A stretch of DNA of 64,000 nucleotides from Hanstruepera neustonica. GTDB lineage: Bacteria; Bacteroidota; Bacteroidia; Flavobacteriales; Flavobacteriaceae. Where the stretch lies: positions 1 to 64,000 of the forward strand of contig NZ_POWF01000004.1 of NCBI RefSeq assembly GCF_002895005.1, written 5' to 3'. The translations under genes were made by a program, and so were the position numbers. Below, one piece after another: positions 18,710 to 28,453 of this stretch; the first letter of the stretch is position 1; every line of letters starts with the position of its first letter. The notes under the pieces were generated by a model that made no database searches, was not told the DNA's origin, and saw nothing but the letters and a program-made list of their open reading frames with translations.

Positions 18710-19332
18710 TAGTTTTTCTTCTCAACAATTTTTAAGGCTTTAATCTCTTTTATGTACTTAATATCATGAGTCTTAAGAATGAGATAATGCATATGATTTT
18801 CTGGAATATCAAAAGTTGCTAAATCACCAATACTCATTGGACTTGTAATTATAAAATCTTCAATTTTAGGATGCAAAGCACCTTGTTTAAGCCAACCAGA
18901 ATCGCCGCCTCGCCTTGCATTAGAGTCTTCGGAATACTGCATAGCCAACTTATTAAAGGGCATGCCGTTTTCAAATTTGGTCATTATTTGACTTCTTAAA
19001 GTGAATATTTCTGATTTACTCATATTTTCGCCGTTGAACATGATATAGCTAAATCTGTAATGCAAATTATTATTACTTTCAACAACTTTATAATGCGTGA
19101 TTTTAAAATCGCTTTCAACAGTTGAACGTCCACGTTCAAATAATTCCTTGGCTAGCGTTGTTTTGTGCTTTTCCTCATTAAAACTAATCAGCTTACTACC
19201 TTTAGACGGATTATTGGCTAGATACATTTCAGCTTGATCAATGTTTAGAATGGAATCTAATTCACGGCTAATGCTTTCTTGGCTGTAAGACGCTATAGAA
19301 AGTAATAAGACTAGAAGGGAAATTTTGTGCAT
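18709..19332 (-). CDS. Secreted parvulin-type peptidyl-prolyl isomerase
   Basis: 207 residues with a signal peptide (ISLLVLLLSIASYSQ). The C-terminal 100 residues form a PpiC-type rotamase domain: FNKLAMQYSEDSNARRGGDSG and LGW-like segment WLKQGALHPKIEDF, then HYLILKTHDI. It probably assists folding in the periplasm. It is the first gene of the minus-strand run that includes rsmE and the methyltransferases. Confidence 0.85.
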   Translation of the reverse strand: MHKISLLVLLLSIASYSQESISRELDSILNIDQAEMYLANNPSKGSKLISFNEEKHKTTLAKELFERGRSTVESDFKITHYKVVESNNNLHYRFSYIMFNGENMSKSEIFTLRSQIMTKFENGMPFNKLAMQYSEDSNARRGGDSGWLKQGALHPKIEDFIITSPMSIGDLATFDIPENHMHYLILKTHDIKYIKEIKALKIVEKKN

Positions 19333-19440
19333 AGCTATAGTTTAGTTTCAACAAAAAAACAAAAATTCTACTTGTATTCAGAAATATCACAAAACATTAT
19401 CAACAGAAGTTTTAACAATGCAAGGTGCCACTAAATATAA

Positions 19441-20463
19441 TTAGATTTTCAACCTAGCTGAAGCAGTAATTTTATTTTCAGAAAAATCATTATTTAGATA
19501 TTTCAGATAGCCTACTATGGCAATCATGGCAGCATTATCAGTTGTATATTCGAACTTTGGGACATAAGTGGTCCATCCAAATTTGTTTTCACCATCCTTT
19601 AATGCCTGTCTGATTCCAGAATTAGCTGAAACACCGCCACCAATAGCAATATGTTTAATGCCAGTTTGTTTTACTGCTATTTTTAACTTGTCAATTAAAA
19701 TACCAATGATGGTATATTGAATCGAAGCACAGATATCGTTAATGTTGTCTTCAATAAAATTGGGATTGTTCTTCGTTTCATTCTGAACAAAATATAGAAT
19801 GGCTGTTTTTAGTCCAGAAAAACTAAAATTAAGACCATCAACTTTAGGTTTCGTGAATTTAAATGCTTTTGGGTTGCCAAGTTTGGCAAGCTTGTCTATT
19901 TCAGGTCCAGCAGGATACCCTAAACCTAATATTTTTCCGCTTTTATCGTAAGCTTCACCAACGGCATCATCAATAGTTTCGCCAATAACATCCATGTCAA
20001 AATAATTGGAAACCTTGACTATTTGTGTATGACCTCCAGAAATCGTCATTGCCAAAAACGGAAAAGGTGGTTTGTTATAGCCTTCTTCTTCAATAAAATG
20101 AGCCAAAATATGGGCCTGCATATGGTTGACTTCAATGAGTGGGATTTGTAAGCCAAAGGCTAGTGATTTAGCAAACGAAGTGCCAACAAGTAGAGAACCT
20201 AAAAGGCCAGGACCTCTAGTAAAGGCAACAGCATGCAATTCATTTTTTGAGATATTAGCTTTTTTTAGAGCCTGATCTACAACAGGGACAATATTTTGCT
20301 GATGGGCTCGTGAGGCCAATTCAGGGACAACACCGCCGTAAGCTTCATGTATTTTTTGGTTGGCTACAACATTGCTTAAAACCTTACCGTTGCAAATGAC
20401 TGAAGCAGCTGTATCATCACACGAAGATTCAATTCCCAAGATGTAAATATTTTCTGAACCCAT
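19441..20463 (-). CDS. tsaD: tRNA N6-adenosine threonylcarbamoyltransferase TsaD
   Basis: 340 residues. TsaD (Gcp/YgjD/Kae1) transfers the threonylcarbamoyl group to A37 of tRNAs that read ANN codons, with TsaB and TsaE. Family motifs: GIESSCDDTAAS at the N-terminus, the metal-binding histidines in NHMQAHILAH, the phosphate loops AMTISGGHTQIV and GLGYPAGPEIDKLA, FSFSGLKTA, and GGGVSANSGIR. The start at 20463 gives the normal N-terminus. Divergent from tamB; the promoter lies in the short spacer. Confidence 0.97.
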   Translation of the reverse strand: MGSENIYILGIESSCDDTAASVICNGKVLSNVVANQKIHEAYGGVVPELASRAHQQNIVPVVDQALKKANISKNELHAVAFTRGPGLLGSLLVGTSFAKSLAFGLQIPLIEVNHMQAHILAHFIEEEGYNKPPFPFLAMTISGGHTQIVKVSNYFDMDVIGETIDDAVGEAYDKSGKILGLGYPAGPEIDKLAKLGNPKAFKFTKPKVDGLNFSFSGLKTAILYFVQNETKNNPNFIEDNINDICASIQYTIIGILIDKLKIAVKQTGIKHIAIGGGVSANSGIRQALKDGENKFGWTTYVPKFEYTTDNAAMIAIVGYLKYLNNDFSENKITASARLKI

Positions 20464-20485
20464 TACTGAATATTAGGCATAATTA

Positions 20486-20529
20486 TTGTTAATTTTGACT
20501 TCAAAGTTATAACTTTCAATACGTATCAA
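20486..20529. promoter_or_regulatory. Overlapping divergent promoters of tsaD and tamB
   Basis: A perfect 14 bp palindrome AAAGTTATAACTTT (20503-20516) creates back-to-back -7 boxes: minus strand TAACTTTG (20502-20509, perfect) with TTG at 20527-20529 and a 17 bp spacer; plus strand TAACTTTC (20510-20517, one mismatch) with TTG at 20486-20488 and a 21 bp spacer. The two start sites would exclude each other or share one factor. Confidence 0.5.
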
Positions 20530-20566
20530 AAAATTTTTTAAAATACTGGGGCGGTTACTGGCAACA

Positions 20567-23500
20567 TTGTTGTTGCTGTTTATTATTCTGGTATTGATAC
20601 TATCCATTCCGGCAGTTCAAACAGGACTTGGGAATTATGCCACTAAACGTATTAACGAAGATTTTAAAACCAACATCAATATTGATAAAATTGGATTACA
20701 GTTTAATGGTGATGTGGAACTTAAAGGTGTCTTGATTCGTGATTATAAATTGGATACACTTATTAGTGCAACTGAAATCAACACATCTATTTTAAATTTC
20801 AAGAATCTCTATAACGGCAAATTAGTATTTGGAGACATAGACTTGGAAGGTTTGATTTTCAACATTGTAACCTATGAAGGTGAAACTGATACGAATCTGG
20901 ATGTTTTTGTGGCCAGGTTCGATGAGGAAGAACCCAATACCGATCCGAGCGATTTTCTCATGTCGTCAAGTGATGTGACCATTTCAAAAGGAACTTTTAG
21001 ACTTATTGATTATAATAAGGAAACTCCAAAAATATTGGAATTTACGGACGTTTTTACTAATTCCACCAATTTGGTAATCAATGGTCCTAATGTAAGTACG
21101 CGCATAAATACATTAGCGTTTAACGATAGTCGAGGATTAAAAATGAAAAATTTAGTAACCAATTTTTCTTACACACGAGAACAAATTTTTCTAGATGATC
21201 TAGATATTAGAACAACTAATTCTGAATTAAAAGGGGATGTGAAGTTTTTATATAAACGTGAGGACTTAAAGGACTTCACGGACAAAGTAAATGTTGAAGC
21301 CAACTTTACCGAGGCCAATATTGCTCTTAATGAACTAAATACCTTTTACGATGAATTTGGAATTAATCAACATGCAACTCTGACGGGTAATATCACAGGT
21401 ACATTAAATGATATGCATGTCAACAATTTAAAGTTGAACACCAGTTCCAATAGTAAAATTTATGGTGATATACATTTTTTAAACCTATTTAATGCAGAAG
21501 AAGACAACTTTTATATGAACGGTCAGTTCACCAATTTATCCTCAAATTATCAGGATTTAACAGCACTTCTTCCAAATGTTTTAGGAGAGTCTATTCCAAC
21601 GGCTTTTAATAAACTGGGTAACTTCACTATTGTTGGACGTTCTGAAATTACCACAACAAATGTGAGTGCGGATATTGGTATCAATACGGAATTAGGCTTT
21701 ATCCACTCAAATTTGGAGCTCAAAACCATTAATGATATAGATAATGCGTCCTATAATGGTAATATTATTTTTGATGATTTTGATGTTGGTAAATTCATTG
21801 ATAATCCCAAATGGGGAATTGCTTCTTTAAACCTTGATGTTAAAGGTAAAGGCTTTACTCTAGAAAGCTTAAATACCCAGTTGTTAGGGGATGTATATTC
21901 GGTGCTTTATAATGGTTATGAATATAATAATCTGGAATTGTCTGGTGATTTAGGAAATAATATTTATGATGGCAAGCTAGTGTCAAATGATCCAAATTTC
22001 CAAGTTACTTTTAATGGTTTAGCTGATTTTTCCAATACTGTCAATGAGTTTGATTTTGTTGCCGACGTAACTTACGCTAATTTGAAAGCCATGAATATTG
22101 TAAAGCGTGATGAAGAAGCCATATTCAAGGGTTTTGTTGATATGAAAATGACGGGTAAGTCACTCGACGATGCCATTGGAAGTATCAATTTTACGGATAC
22201 TTATTATAAAAATGAGAATGATGAATATTTTTTCGAAGATTTTCAAATCACTTCATCATTCATTGATGATAAACGTATTATTGACGTCAATTCTCCCGAT
22301 ATTATTGAAGGGCAATTAAGTGGTGTATTTCTGTTTAAAGATATAGGATACTTATTTGAAAATGCTCTTGGGAGCATGTATACCAATTACAGACCCCATA
22401 AGGTCAAGGAAAACCAGTATATAGATTTCAACTTTAAAATTTTTAACAAGATTGTTGAAGTTTTTGTACCAGATATTGAGTTAGGTTCTAATACGTATTT
22501 CAAAGGGCGTGTTGAAAGTGATGAGAAAGAATTTAAACTAACTTTCAAATCACCTAGAATCAAGCTTTTTGATTATTTTGCTGATCAAATTTCGCTTCAG
22601 GTTGACAGTAAAAACCCCTTGTATAATACCTTTATTGAAGTTGATAGTATTAATACCAATTTCTACAATCTATCGAAATTCAATTTAATTAATGTTACGC
22701 TTAATGACACCTTGTATATGCGATCAGAGTTTAATGGTGGTCGTAATAATGCCGATTCTTATGATTTAAGTTTTTATCATACTATAAATGAAGATAATAA
22801 ATCCGTAGTTGGATTTAAGAGGTCTGACGCTACCTTCAAGGGTAATAAATGGGTCATTAATGATAGGCGAGATAATAACAACAAAATTATTGTTAGTAAA
22901 GATTTATCAACCATCGATATCGACTCATTTAGAATGAATCATGGGCAAGAAGAGATCAAGCTATCTGGGGTTTTAAGGGATTCAACATACAAAGACATTA
23001 GATTGAACTTCAAGGATGTTGATTTAGCCAAGATTACGCCAACTATAGACAGTTTGGATTTACGAGGTAATGTTAACGGGAAGTTAGATATTTTACAAGA
23101 ACATGGTCAATATGTGCCAAACTCTACAGTAACCATCGATGATCTGGAGGTTAACAATCTTGTTTTGGGTTCTTTTGATGCCAATATTGTTGGAGATGAG
23201 TCCTTGACCAATTATACCGTAGATGCTAAAATTAAAGATGATCTCTCGGAATCATTTTCCGCAAAAGGAAACATCAATGTAGCGTCAAACACATCCTCTA
23301 TTGATGTCGATCTAAATTTTAAGGATTTTAATCTTGCACCCTTAAATCCATTTTTATCAGATATTTTAACCAATATACGTGGTGAGGTGACAGGTGTCGC
23401 TAAAGTAAATGGTAGTCTCAAGCTTCCACAAATCAATGGAGATTTGCAATTAAATAATTCTGGACTGACGGTACCATATTTAAATGTTGATTATGACTTT

Positions 23501-24970
23501 GCCAACAAATCTTCTATCACTTTAGAAAATCAGAGCTTTGTTTTCAACAACATCAATTTAACTGATACTAAATATAATTCGGTAGGCGTTTTGAATGGCT
23601 CCATAAATCATGTTAACTTTTCAGAATGGAGCCTAGATATTGATATTAATACGCCAAGGCTTCTCGTGTTGGATACCAAAGAGGAAACAGAGGAAGCTCC
23701 TTATTATGGAACTGGATACATAGGTGGAGTTGCCAGTATTCAAGGACCAACAGATCAATTAGTGATTAGTGTTGTAGGAGAAACCAAACCAGGCACCATT
23801 TTTGTCATCCCGTTGAGTGATTCAGAATCTTTTGGAGACAATTCATTCATTCATTTTTTAACTCCTGAAGAGAAGAAAGCTAAAAAAGAAGGAAAGGAGG
23901 TGCAGACGAAAGATATTTCTGGTTTGGAACTTGATTTTGAATTGGATATTACCCAAGACGCAGAGATTGAAATTGTCATTGATAAAGTATCTGGAAGTAC
24001 TATTAAAGGCCGAGGCGCAGGAGGTATGCTGATTGATATCAACACTAATGGTAAGTTTAACATTTATGGCGATTTTATTGTATTTGAAGGCGTTTACAAT
24101 TTCATGTATGGCGGCCTAGTTCAAAAAAAGTTTGAAGTAGAGCCTGGCGGTTCGCTGGTTTGGGAAGGTGATCCTTTTAGAGCACAGATAGAAATTAATG
24201 CCATATATAGAACACAGGCAAATCCATCACCATTGTTAGATAACCCTATAAATAGAAGTATTCCTGTAGAGGTTAGGACAACCTTGAGTGGTCCGTTGGA
24301 GAAACCTGAAATTGACTTTAATTTTGAGTTTCCAAATGTAAACTCAACCGTAAAGTCTGAATTGAATTACCGTTTAGATTCCAAGGAAGAACGAGACAAC
24401 CAAGCTTTGTTTCTTTTAGCTACAGGAGCATTTTCAAATAGACAAAATGTGAATATTACGGGAACTGTTACAGAAAGACTTAATGGCATTATTAATGGCT
24501 TTTTCTCTAGTAGTGATAACAAAGTTAATATAGGCTTGAATTATGAGGCAGGTGAAAACACACCGGATTACCAAACGGATGATCGGTTGGGCGTTACTTT
24601 ACAAACAAATATAAGTGATAGAATTCTTGTTAACGGTAAAGTAGGTGTCCCAGTTGGCGGAGTCAGTGAAACTGTTGTAGCTGGAGATGTTCAAATAGAT
24701 TTCTTGTTGAATGAAGAAGGCACTCTAAGAGCTAAAGTTTTTAATCGTGAAAATAGTATTCGGAATTTAGGAGAAGAAATAGGTTACACGCAAGGAATTG
24801 GTATTGCATGGAATGTTGATTTTGATACTTTTGGTGAGTTAATAGATATTATTTTAAAAGGCAAAAAGAAAGTTGAAGAAGAAAAAGACCAAGAGGTTGA
24901 AGACGAAGAAAAAAATAATGAAAAGGAAATTCCTGACTATATAGGTTTTAAAAAGAAAAAGGATAAATAA
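20567..24970 (+). CDS. TamB-family translocation/assembly module protein
   Basis: A very large envelope protein of about 1470 residues, the AsmA-like/TamB class thought to bridge inner and outer membrane and move phospholipid or assist outer-membrane protein assembly. It has an N-terminal membrane anchor (LLLLFIILVLILSIP), a long beta-rich middle, and a C-terminal DUF490/TamB domain with the typical pieces GGMLIDINTNGKFNIYGDF, LLATGAFS and GLNYEAG. The tail is a Lys/Glu-rich charged segment. No ATG exists at the 5' end: the frame is open from 20513 and the possible starts are CTG at 20546 or TTG at 20567, given the promoter position. The one reported is the TTG. Confidence 0.88.
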   Translation: MLLLFIILVLILSIPAVQTGLGNYATKRINEDFKTNINIDKIGLQFNGDVELKGVLIRDYKLDTLISATEINTSILNFKNLYNGKLVFGDIDLEGLIFNIVTYEGETDTNLDVFVARFDEEEPNTDPSDFLMSSSDVTISKGTFRLIDYNKETPKILEFTDVFTNSTNLVINGPNVSTRINTLAFNDSRGLKMKNLVTNFSYTREQIFLDDLDIRTTNSELKGDVKFLYKREDLKDFTDKVNVEANFTEANIALNELNTFYDEFGINQHATLTGNITGTLNDMHVNNLKLNTSSNSKIYGDIHFLNLFNAEEDNFYMNGQFTNLSSNYQDLTALLPNVLGESIPTAFNKLGNFTIVGRSEITTTNVSADIGINTELGFIHSNLELKTINDIDNASYNGNIIFDDFDVGKFIDNPKWGIASLNLDVKGKGFTLESLNTQLLGDVYSVLYNGYEYNNLELSGDLGNNIYDGKLVSNDPNFQVTFNGLADFSNTVNEFDFVADVTYANLKAMNIVKRDEEAIFKGFVDMKMTGKSLDDAIGSINFTDTYYKNENDEYFFEDFQITSSFIDDKRIIDVNSPDIIEGQLSGVFLFKDIGYLFENALGSMYTNYRPHKVKENQYIDFNFKIFNKIVEVFVPDIELGSNTYFKGRVESDEKEFKLTFKSPRIKLFDYFADQISLQVDSKNPLYNTFIEVDSINTNFYNLSKFNLINVTLNDTLYMRSEFNGGRNNADSYDLSFYHTINEDNKSVVGFKRSDATFKGNKWVINDRRDNNNKIIVSKDLSTIDIDSFRMNHGQEEIKLSGVLRDSTYKDIRLNFKDVDLAKITPTIDSLDLRGNVNGKLDILQEHGQYVPNSTVTIDDLEVNNLVLGSFDANIVGDESLTNYTVDAKIKDDLSESFSAKGNINVASNTSSIDVDLNFKDFNLAPLNPFLSDILTNIRGEVTGVAKVNGSLKLPQINGDLQLNNSGLTVPYLNVDYDFANKSSITLENQSFVFNNINLTDTKYNSVGVLNGSINHVNFSEWSLDIDINTPRLLVLDTKEETEEAPYYGTGYIGGVASIQGPTDQLVISVVGETKPGTIFVIPLSDSESFGDNSFIHFLTPEEKKAKKEGKEVQTKDISGLELDFELDITQDAEIEIVIDKVSGSTIKGRGAGGMLIDINTNGKFNIYGDFIVFEGVYNFMYGGLVQKKFEVEPGGSLVWEGDPFRAQIEINAIYRTQANPSPLLDNPINRSIPVEVRTTLSGPLEKPEIDFNFEFPNVNSTVKSELNYRLDSKEERDNQALFLLATGAFSNRQNVNITGTVTERLNGIINGFFSSSDNKVNIGLNYEAGENTPDYQTDDRLGVTLQTNISDRILVNGKVGVPVGGVSETVVAGDVQIDFLLNEEGTLRAKVFNRENSIRNLGEEIGYTQGIGIAWNVDFDTFGELIDIILKGKKKVEEEKDQEVEDEEKNNEKEIPDYIGFKKKKDK

Positions 24971-25075
24971 TCCGCATTTTACAGACTGATTTCTTGTTTC
25001 AGATAGTAAAAAATTAACATATTTATTAACGAAAACGTTTGAGTTTTTAAACTTCCCTTAAATTATTCCAAAACC

Positions 25076-25107
25076 TTGTTTTATATGGTTTTTCTTTAGT
25101 AGTTTTA
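25076..25107 (+). promoter_or_regulatory. Possible promoter of pfkA
   Basis: TTG at 25076-25078, a 21 bp spacer, TAGTTTTA at 25100-25107 (last base differs from consensus), 19 bp before the ATG. Weak. Confidence 0.3.
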
Positions 25108-25126
25108 CTAAACCAAGTGGTTTTTT

Positions 25127-26113
25127 ATGACTAAAAAAATTAAAAAAATTGGTGTTTTAACATCGGGAGGTGATGCCCCAGGAATGAATGCAGCTATTCG
25201 TTCTGTTGTTAGAACATGTGCCTTTCACAAAATTGAATGTGTTGGAGTTTACCGTGGTTATGAAGGTTTAATAGAGGGTGATTTTAAAATTTTAACGGCT
25301 CGTAGTGTAAACAATATTATACACACAGGAGGTACGATGTTAAAATCAGCACGTTCCAAAGAATTCAGAACCAAGGAAGGAAGGCAAAAGGCCTATCTGC
25401 AATTAAAAAGTGTAGGAATAGATGCCCTTGTTTTAATAGGAGGTGATGGAACGTTCACTGGCGGAATGATTTTTAATGAAGAATTTGGATTTCCTGTAAT
25501 TGGCATTCCTGGTACTATTGACAATGATATCTTTGGAACCAACTTCACTTTAGGCTATGATACAGCTCTTAATACGGTTGTTGAAGCAATAGATAAAATT
25601 AGAGATACAGCAAGTTCTCACAAAAGATTATTTTTTGTTGAGGTTATGGGTCGCGATGTTGGTCATATAGCTCTCAATGCAGGTGTAGGTGCTGGTGCTG
25701 AAGAAATTTTAATCCCTGAAGAAGATTTAGGGTTGGATAGGCTCTTGGATTCTTTAAGAAGAAGTAAGCAATCTGGAAAATCTTCGAGCATTGTTGTTGT
25801 AGCTGAAGGTGATAAAATAGGCAAAAATGTATTCGAACTTAAAGATTATGTTGAAGAAAATTTGGAAGAATACGAAGTTAGAGTGTCTGTTTTAGGTCAT
25901 ATGCAACGTGGTGGTTCACCTAGCTGTTTTGATCGGGTTTTAGCCAGTAGAATGGGTGTGAAGGCTGTTGAATCACTTTTAGAAGGTAAATCTAACTACA
26001 TGGTTGGAATTTTAGATAATAAGATAATTTTAACACCACTTGATAAAGCTGTTAAAGGAAAAACAGAGATTAACAAAGAACTGTTACGAGTCTCTGATAT
26101 CATGACAACATAA
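25127..26113 (+). CDS. pfkA: 6-phosphofructokinase
   Basis: ATP-dependent phosphofructokinase of 328 residues, which commits fructose 6-phosphate to glycolysis. Group A signatures: ATP loop LTSGGDAPGMNAAIR, GGDGTFTGG, the catalytic PGTIDNDIFGT (Asp of TIDND), VEVMGRDVGH, and the sugar-phosphate loop LGHMQRGGSPS. The Gly after GGDGT-type residues is typical of ATP-using rather than pyrophosphate-using enzymes. gapA follows after 31 bp, so they are probably one transcript. Confidence 0.97.
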   Translation: MTKKIKKIGVLTSGGDAPGMNAAIRSVVRTCAFHKIECVGVYRGYEGLIEGDFKILTARSVNNIIHTGGTMLKSARSKEFRTKEGRQKAYLQLKSVGIDALVLIGGDGTFTGGMIFNEEFGFPVIGIPGTIDNDIFGTNFTLGYDTALNTVVEAIDKIRDTASSHKRLFFVEVMGRDVGHIALNAGVGAGAEEILIPEEDLGLDRLLDSLRRSKQSGKSSSIVVVAEGDKIGKNVFELKDYVEENLEEYEVRVSVLGHMQRGGSPSCFDRVLASRMGVKAVESLLEGKSNYMVGILDNKIILTPLDKAVKGKTEINKELLRVSDIMTT

Positions 26114-26126
26114 CATAAGAATTTAA

Positions 26127-27146
<1,020 letters not shown>

Positions 27147-27167
27147 AAATTTAATATTTAAAATTTT

Positions 27168-27207
27168 AATCCGTAGTTTGCTAAATCTAAATAACTACGG
27201 ATTTTTT
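27168..27207 (+). terminator. Rho-independent terminator of gapA
   Basis: AATCCGTAGTT and AACTACGGATT form an 11 bp stem with a 14-base loop, followed by TTTT. It sits in the 73 bp gap between gapA and the kinase gene. Confidence 0.8.
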
Positions 27208-27219
27208 ATTGTATAAATT

Positions 27220-28080
27220 ATGATTTTAATCGTTGATAGTGGATCTACAAAATGCGATTGGATTTCGATTGATAGTCAAGGAAATCAATTGCTAGAAAAA
27301 ATAAGAACTAAAGGTCTAAATCCGGCCATTTTAAAAGAAAAAAAGCTTTACAAAATTATCAGTAAACAACCTGAACTCAAAGCTCATAAAAATGAAGTGA
27401 CTCACATCTATTTTTATGGAGCGGGTTGTGGAACTGAAAAACCCAGATTGCAATTAAAATTGGTGTTGGAATCCATATTTACAAATGCCTTGGTAGAAGT
27501 TAAGGAAGACACTTTTGCAGCTGTTCGAGCTACCATTAACAGTCCAGATGAAGCTGCAGTAGTTTGTATTTTGGGAACTGGGTCCAACTGTAGCTATTTC
27601 GATGGTAAACAGTTACATCAACGCGTAAATTCATTGGGATATACGTTAATGGACGATGCCTCTGGTAATTATTTTGGAAAACAACTTATTAGAGATTATT
27701 ATTTTAATCACATGCCGCAAGCATTAAAGGTTTCTTTTGCCGAACGTTACAATTTAGATTCAGATTTTATAAAATATAATTTATACAAGCAACCAAATCC
27801 CAATGCTTATTTGGCTTCGTTTGCGGAGTTTATGTTTTTGAACAAAGAATCTGACTATATCAAGAACCTAATAAAATCGGGTCTTCGATTATTTTCAAAA
27901 AATATGATTTTTCAATTTAAAGAAGAATTGAAAAGCGTGCCAGTACATTTTGCTGGATCCATTGCTTTTTTCTCAAAAGATGAAATTTTTGAAGTTGCTA
28001 AAGAATTAGGGTATAAAGTAGGGAATATTGTAAGAAGACCAATAGATGGTTTGGTTCAGTATCATACAGATTTATTATAA
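27220..28080 (+). CDS. BadF/BadG/BcrA/BcrD-type ATPase, likely N-acetylglucosamine-type kinase
   Basis: 286 residues of the ASKHA fold. Phosphate-1 loop DSGSTKCDWISI at the N-terminus, GAGCG and the phosphate-2 region ILGTGSNCSYFDG, adenosine loop HFAGSIAFF. In Bacteroidota this subgroup is usually annotated as N-acetylglucosamine kinase; that fits the shape and the neighbours but the substrate is not proven. The stop codon overlaps the mgsA start by one base (TAATG), so the two are translationally coupled. Confidence 0.82.
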   Translation: MILIVDSGSTKCDWISIDSQGNQLLEKIRTKGLNPAILKEKKLYKIISKQPELKAHKNEVTHIYFYGAGCGTEKPRLQLKLVLESIFTNALVEVKEDTFAAVRATINSPDEAAVVCILGTGSNCSYFDGKQLHQRVNSLGYTLMDDASGNYFGKQLIRDYYFNHMPQALKVSFAERYNLDSDFIKYNLYKQPNPNAYLASFAEFMFLNKESDYIKNLIKSGLRLFSKNMIFQFKEELKSVPVHFAGSIAFFSKDEIFEVAKELGYKVGNIVRRPIDGLVQYHTDLL

Positions 28081-28442
28081 TGGAAATAGCAATTATTGCG
28101 CATGATGGAAAAAAAGCCGAAATGGTTCAATTCTTAAATGAACATCGTGAGACTTTACATCAAAAAAATATTTCGCTTGTTTCTACAGGCACAACAGGGA
28201 AGAAAGTTAAAAAAGCAGGATTTGAAGTTATTCGATTATTATCTGGACCTTTAGGAGGTGATGCACAGATAGCAGCGAGAGTGGCGGAAGGTAAATGCCA
28301 CATGGTATTGTTTTTTAGGGACCCATTAGAAAAACATCCTCACGAACCAGATGTTTTAATGCTTATGCGATTATGTGATGTTCATGATGTACCTTTAGCT
28401 ACAAACCCAGCTACGGCTGAATTATTAATTAAGGGTATTTAA
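28080..28442 (+). CDS. mgsA: Methylglyoxal synthase
   Basis: 120 residues, somewhat shorter at the N-terminus than the E. coli enzyme. It turns dihydroxyacetone phosphate into methylglyoxal and phosphate, an overflow bypass of lower glycolysis. The phosphate-binding loop STGTTGK and the conserved acidic and histidine residues are visible: His8 (IAHDG), Asp61 (GPLGGDAQ), Asp81 (FFRDPLEKHPHEPD), His88, Asp91. It lies in a carbon cluster with pfkA, gapA and a sugar kinase. Confidence 0.95.
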   Translation: MEIAIIAHDGKKAEMVQFLNEHRETLHQKNISLVSTGTTGKKVKKAGFEVIRLLSGPLGGDAQIAARVAEGKCHMVLFFRDPLEKHPHEPDVLMLMRLCDVHDVPLATNPATAELLIKGI

Positions 28443-28453
28443 ATTTTTTATTA

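Noticed and set aside
20510-20567. A frameshift hiding an ATG upstream of tamB
   Set aside because: No ATG exists on the plus strand in the whole spacer, so no single indel would supply one.
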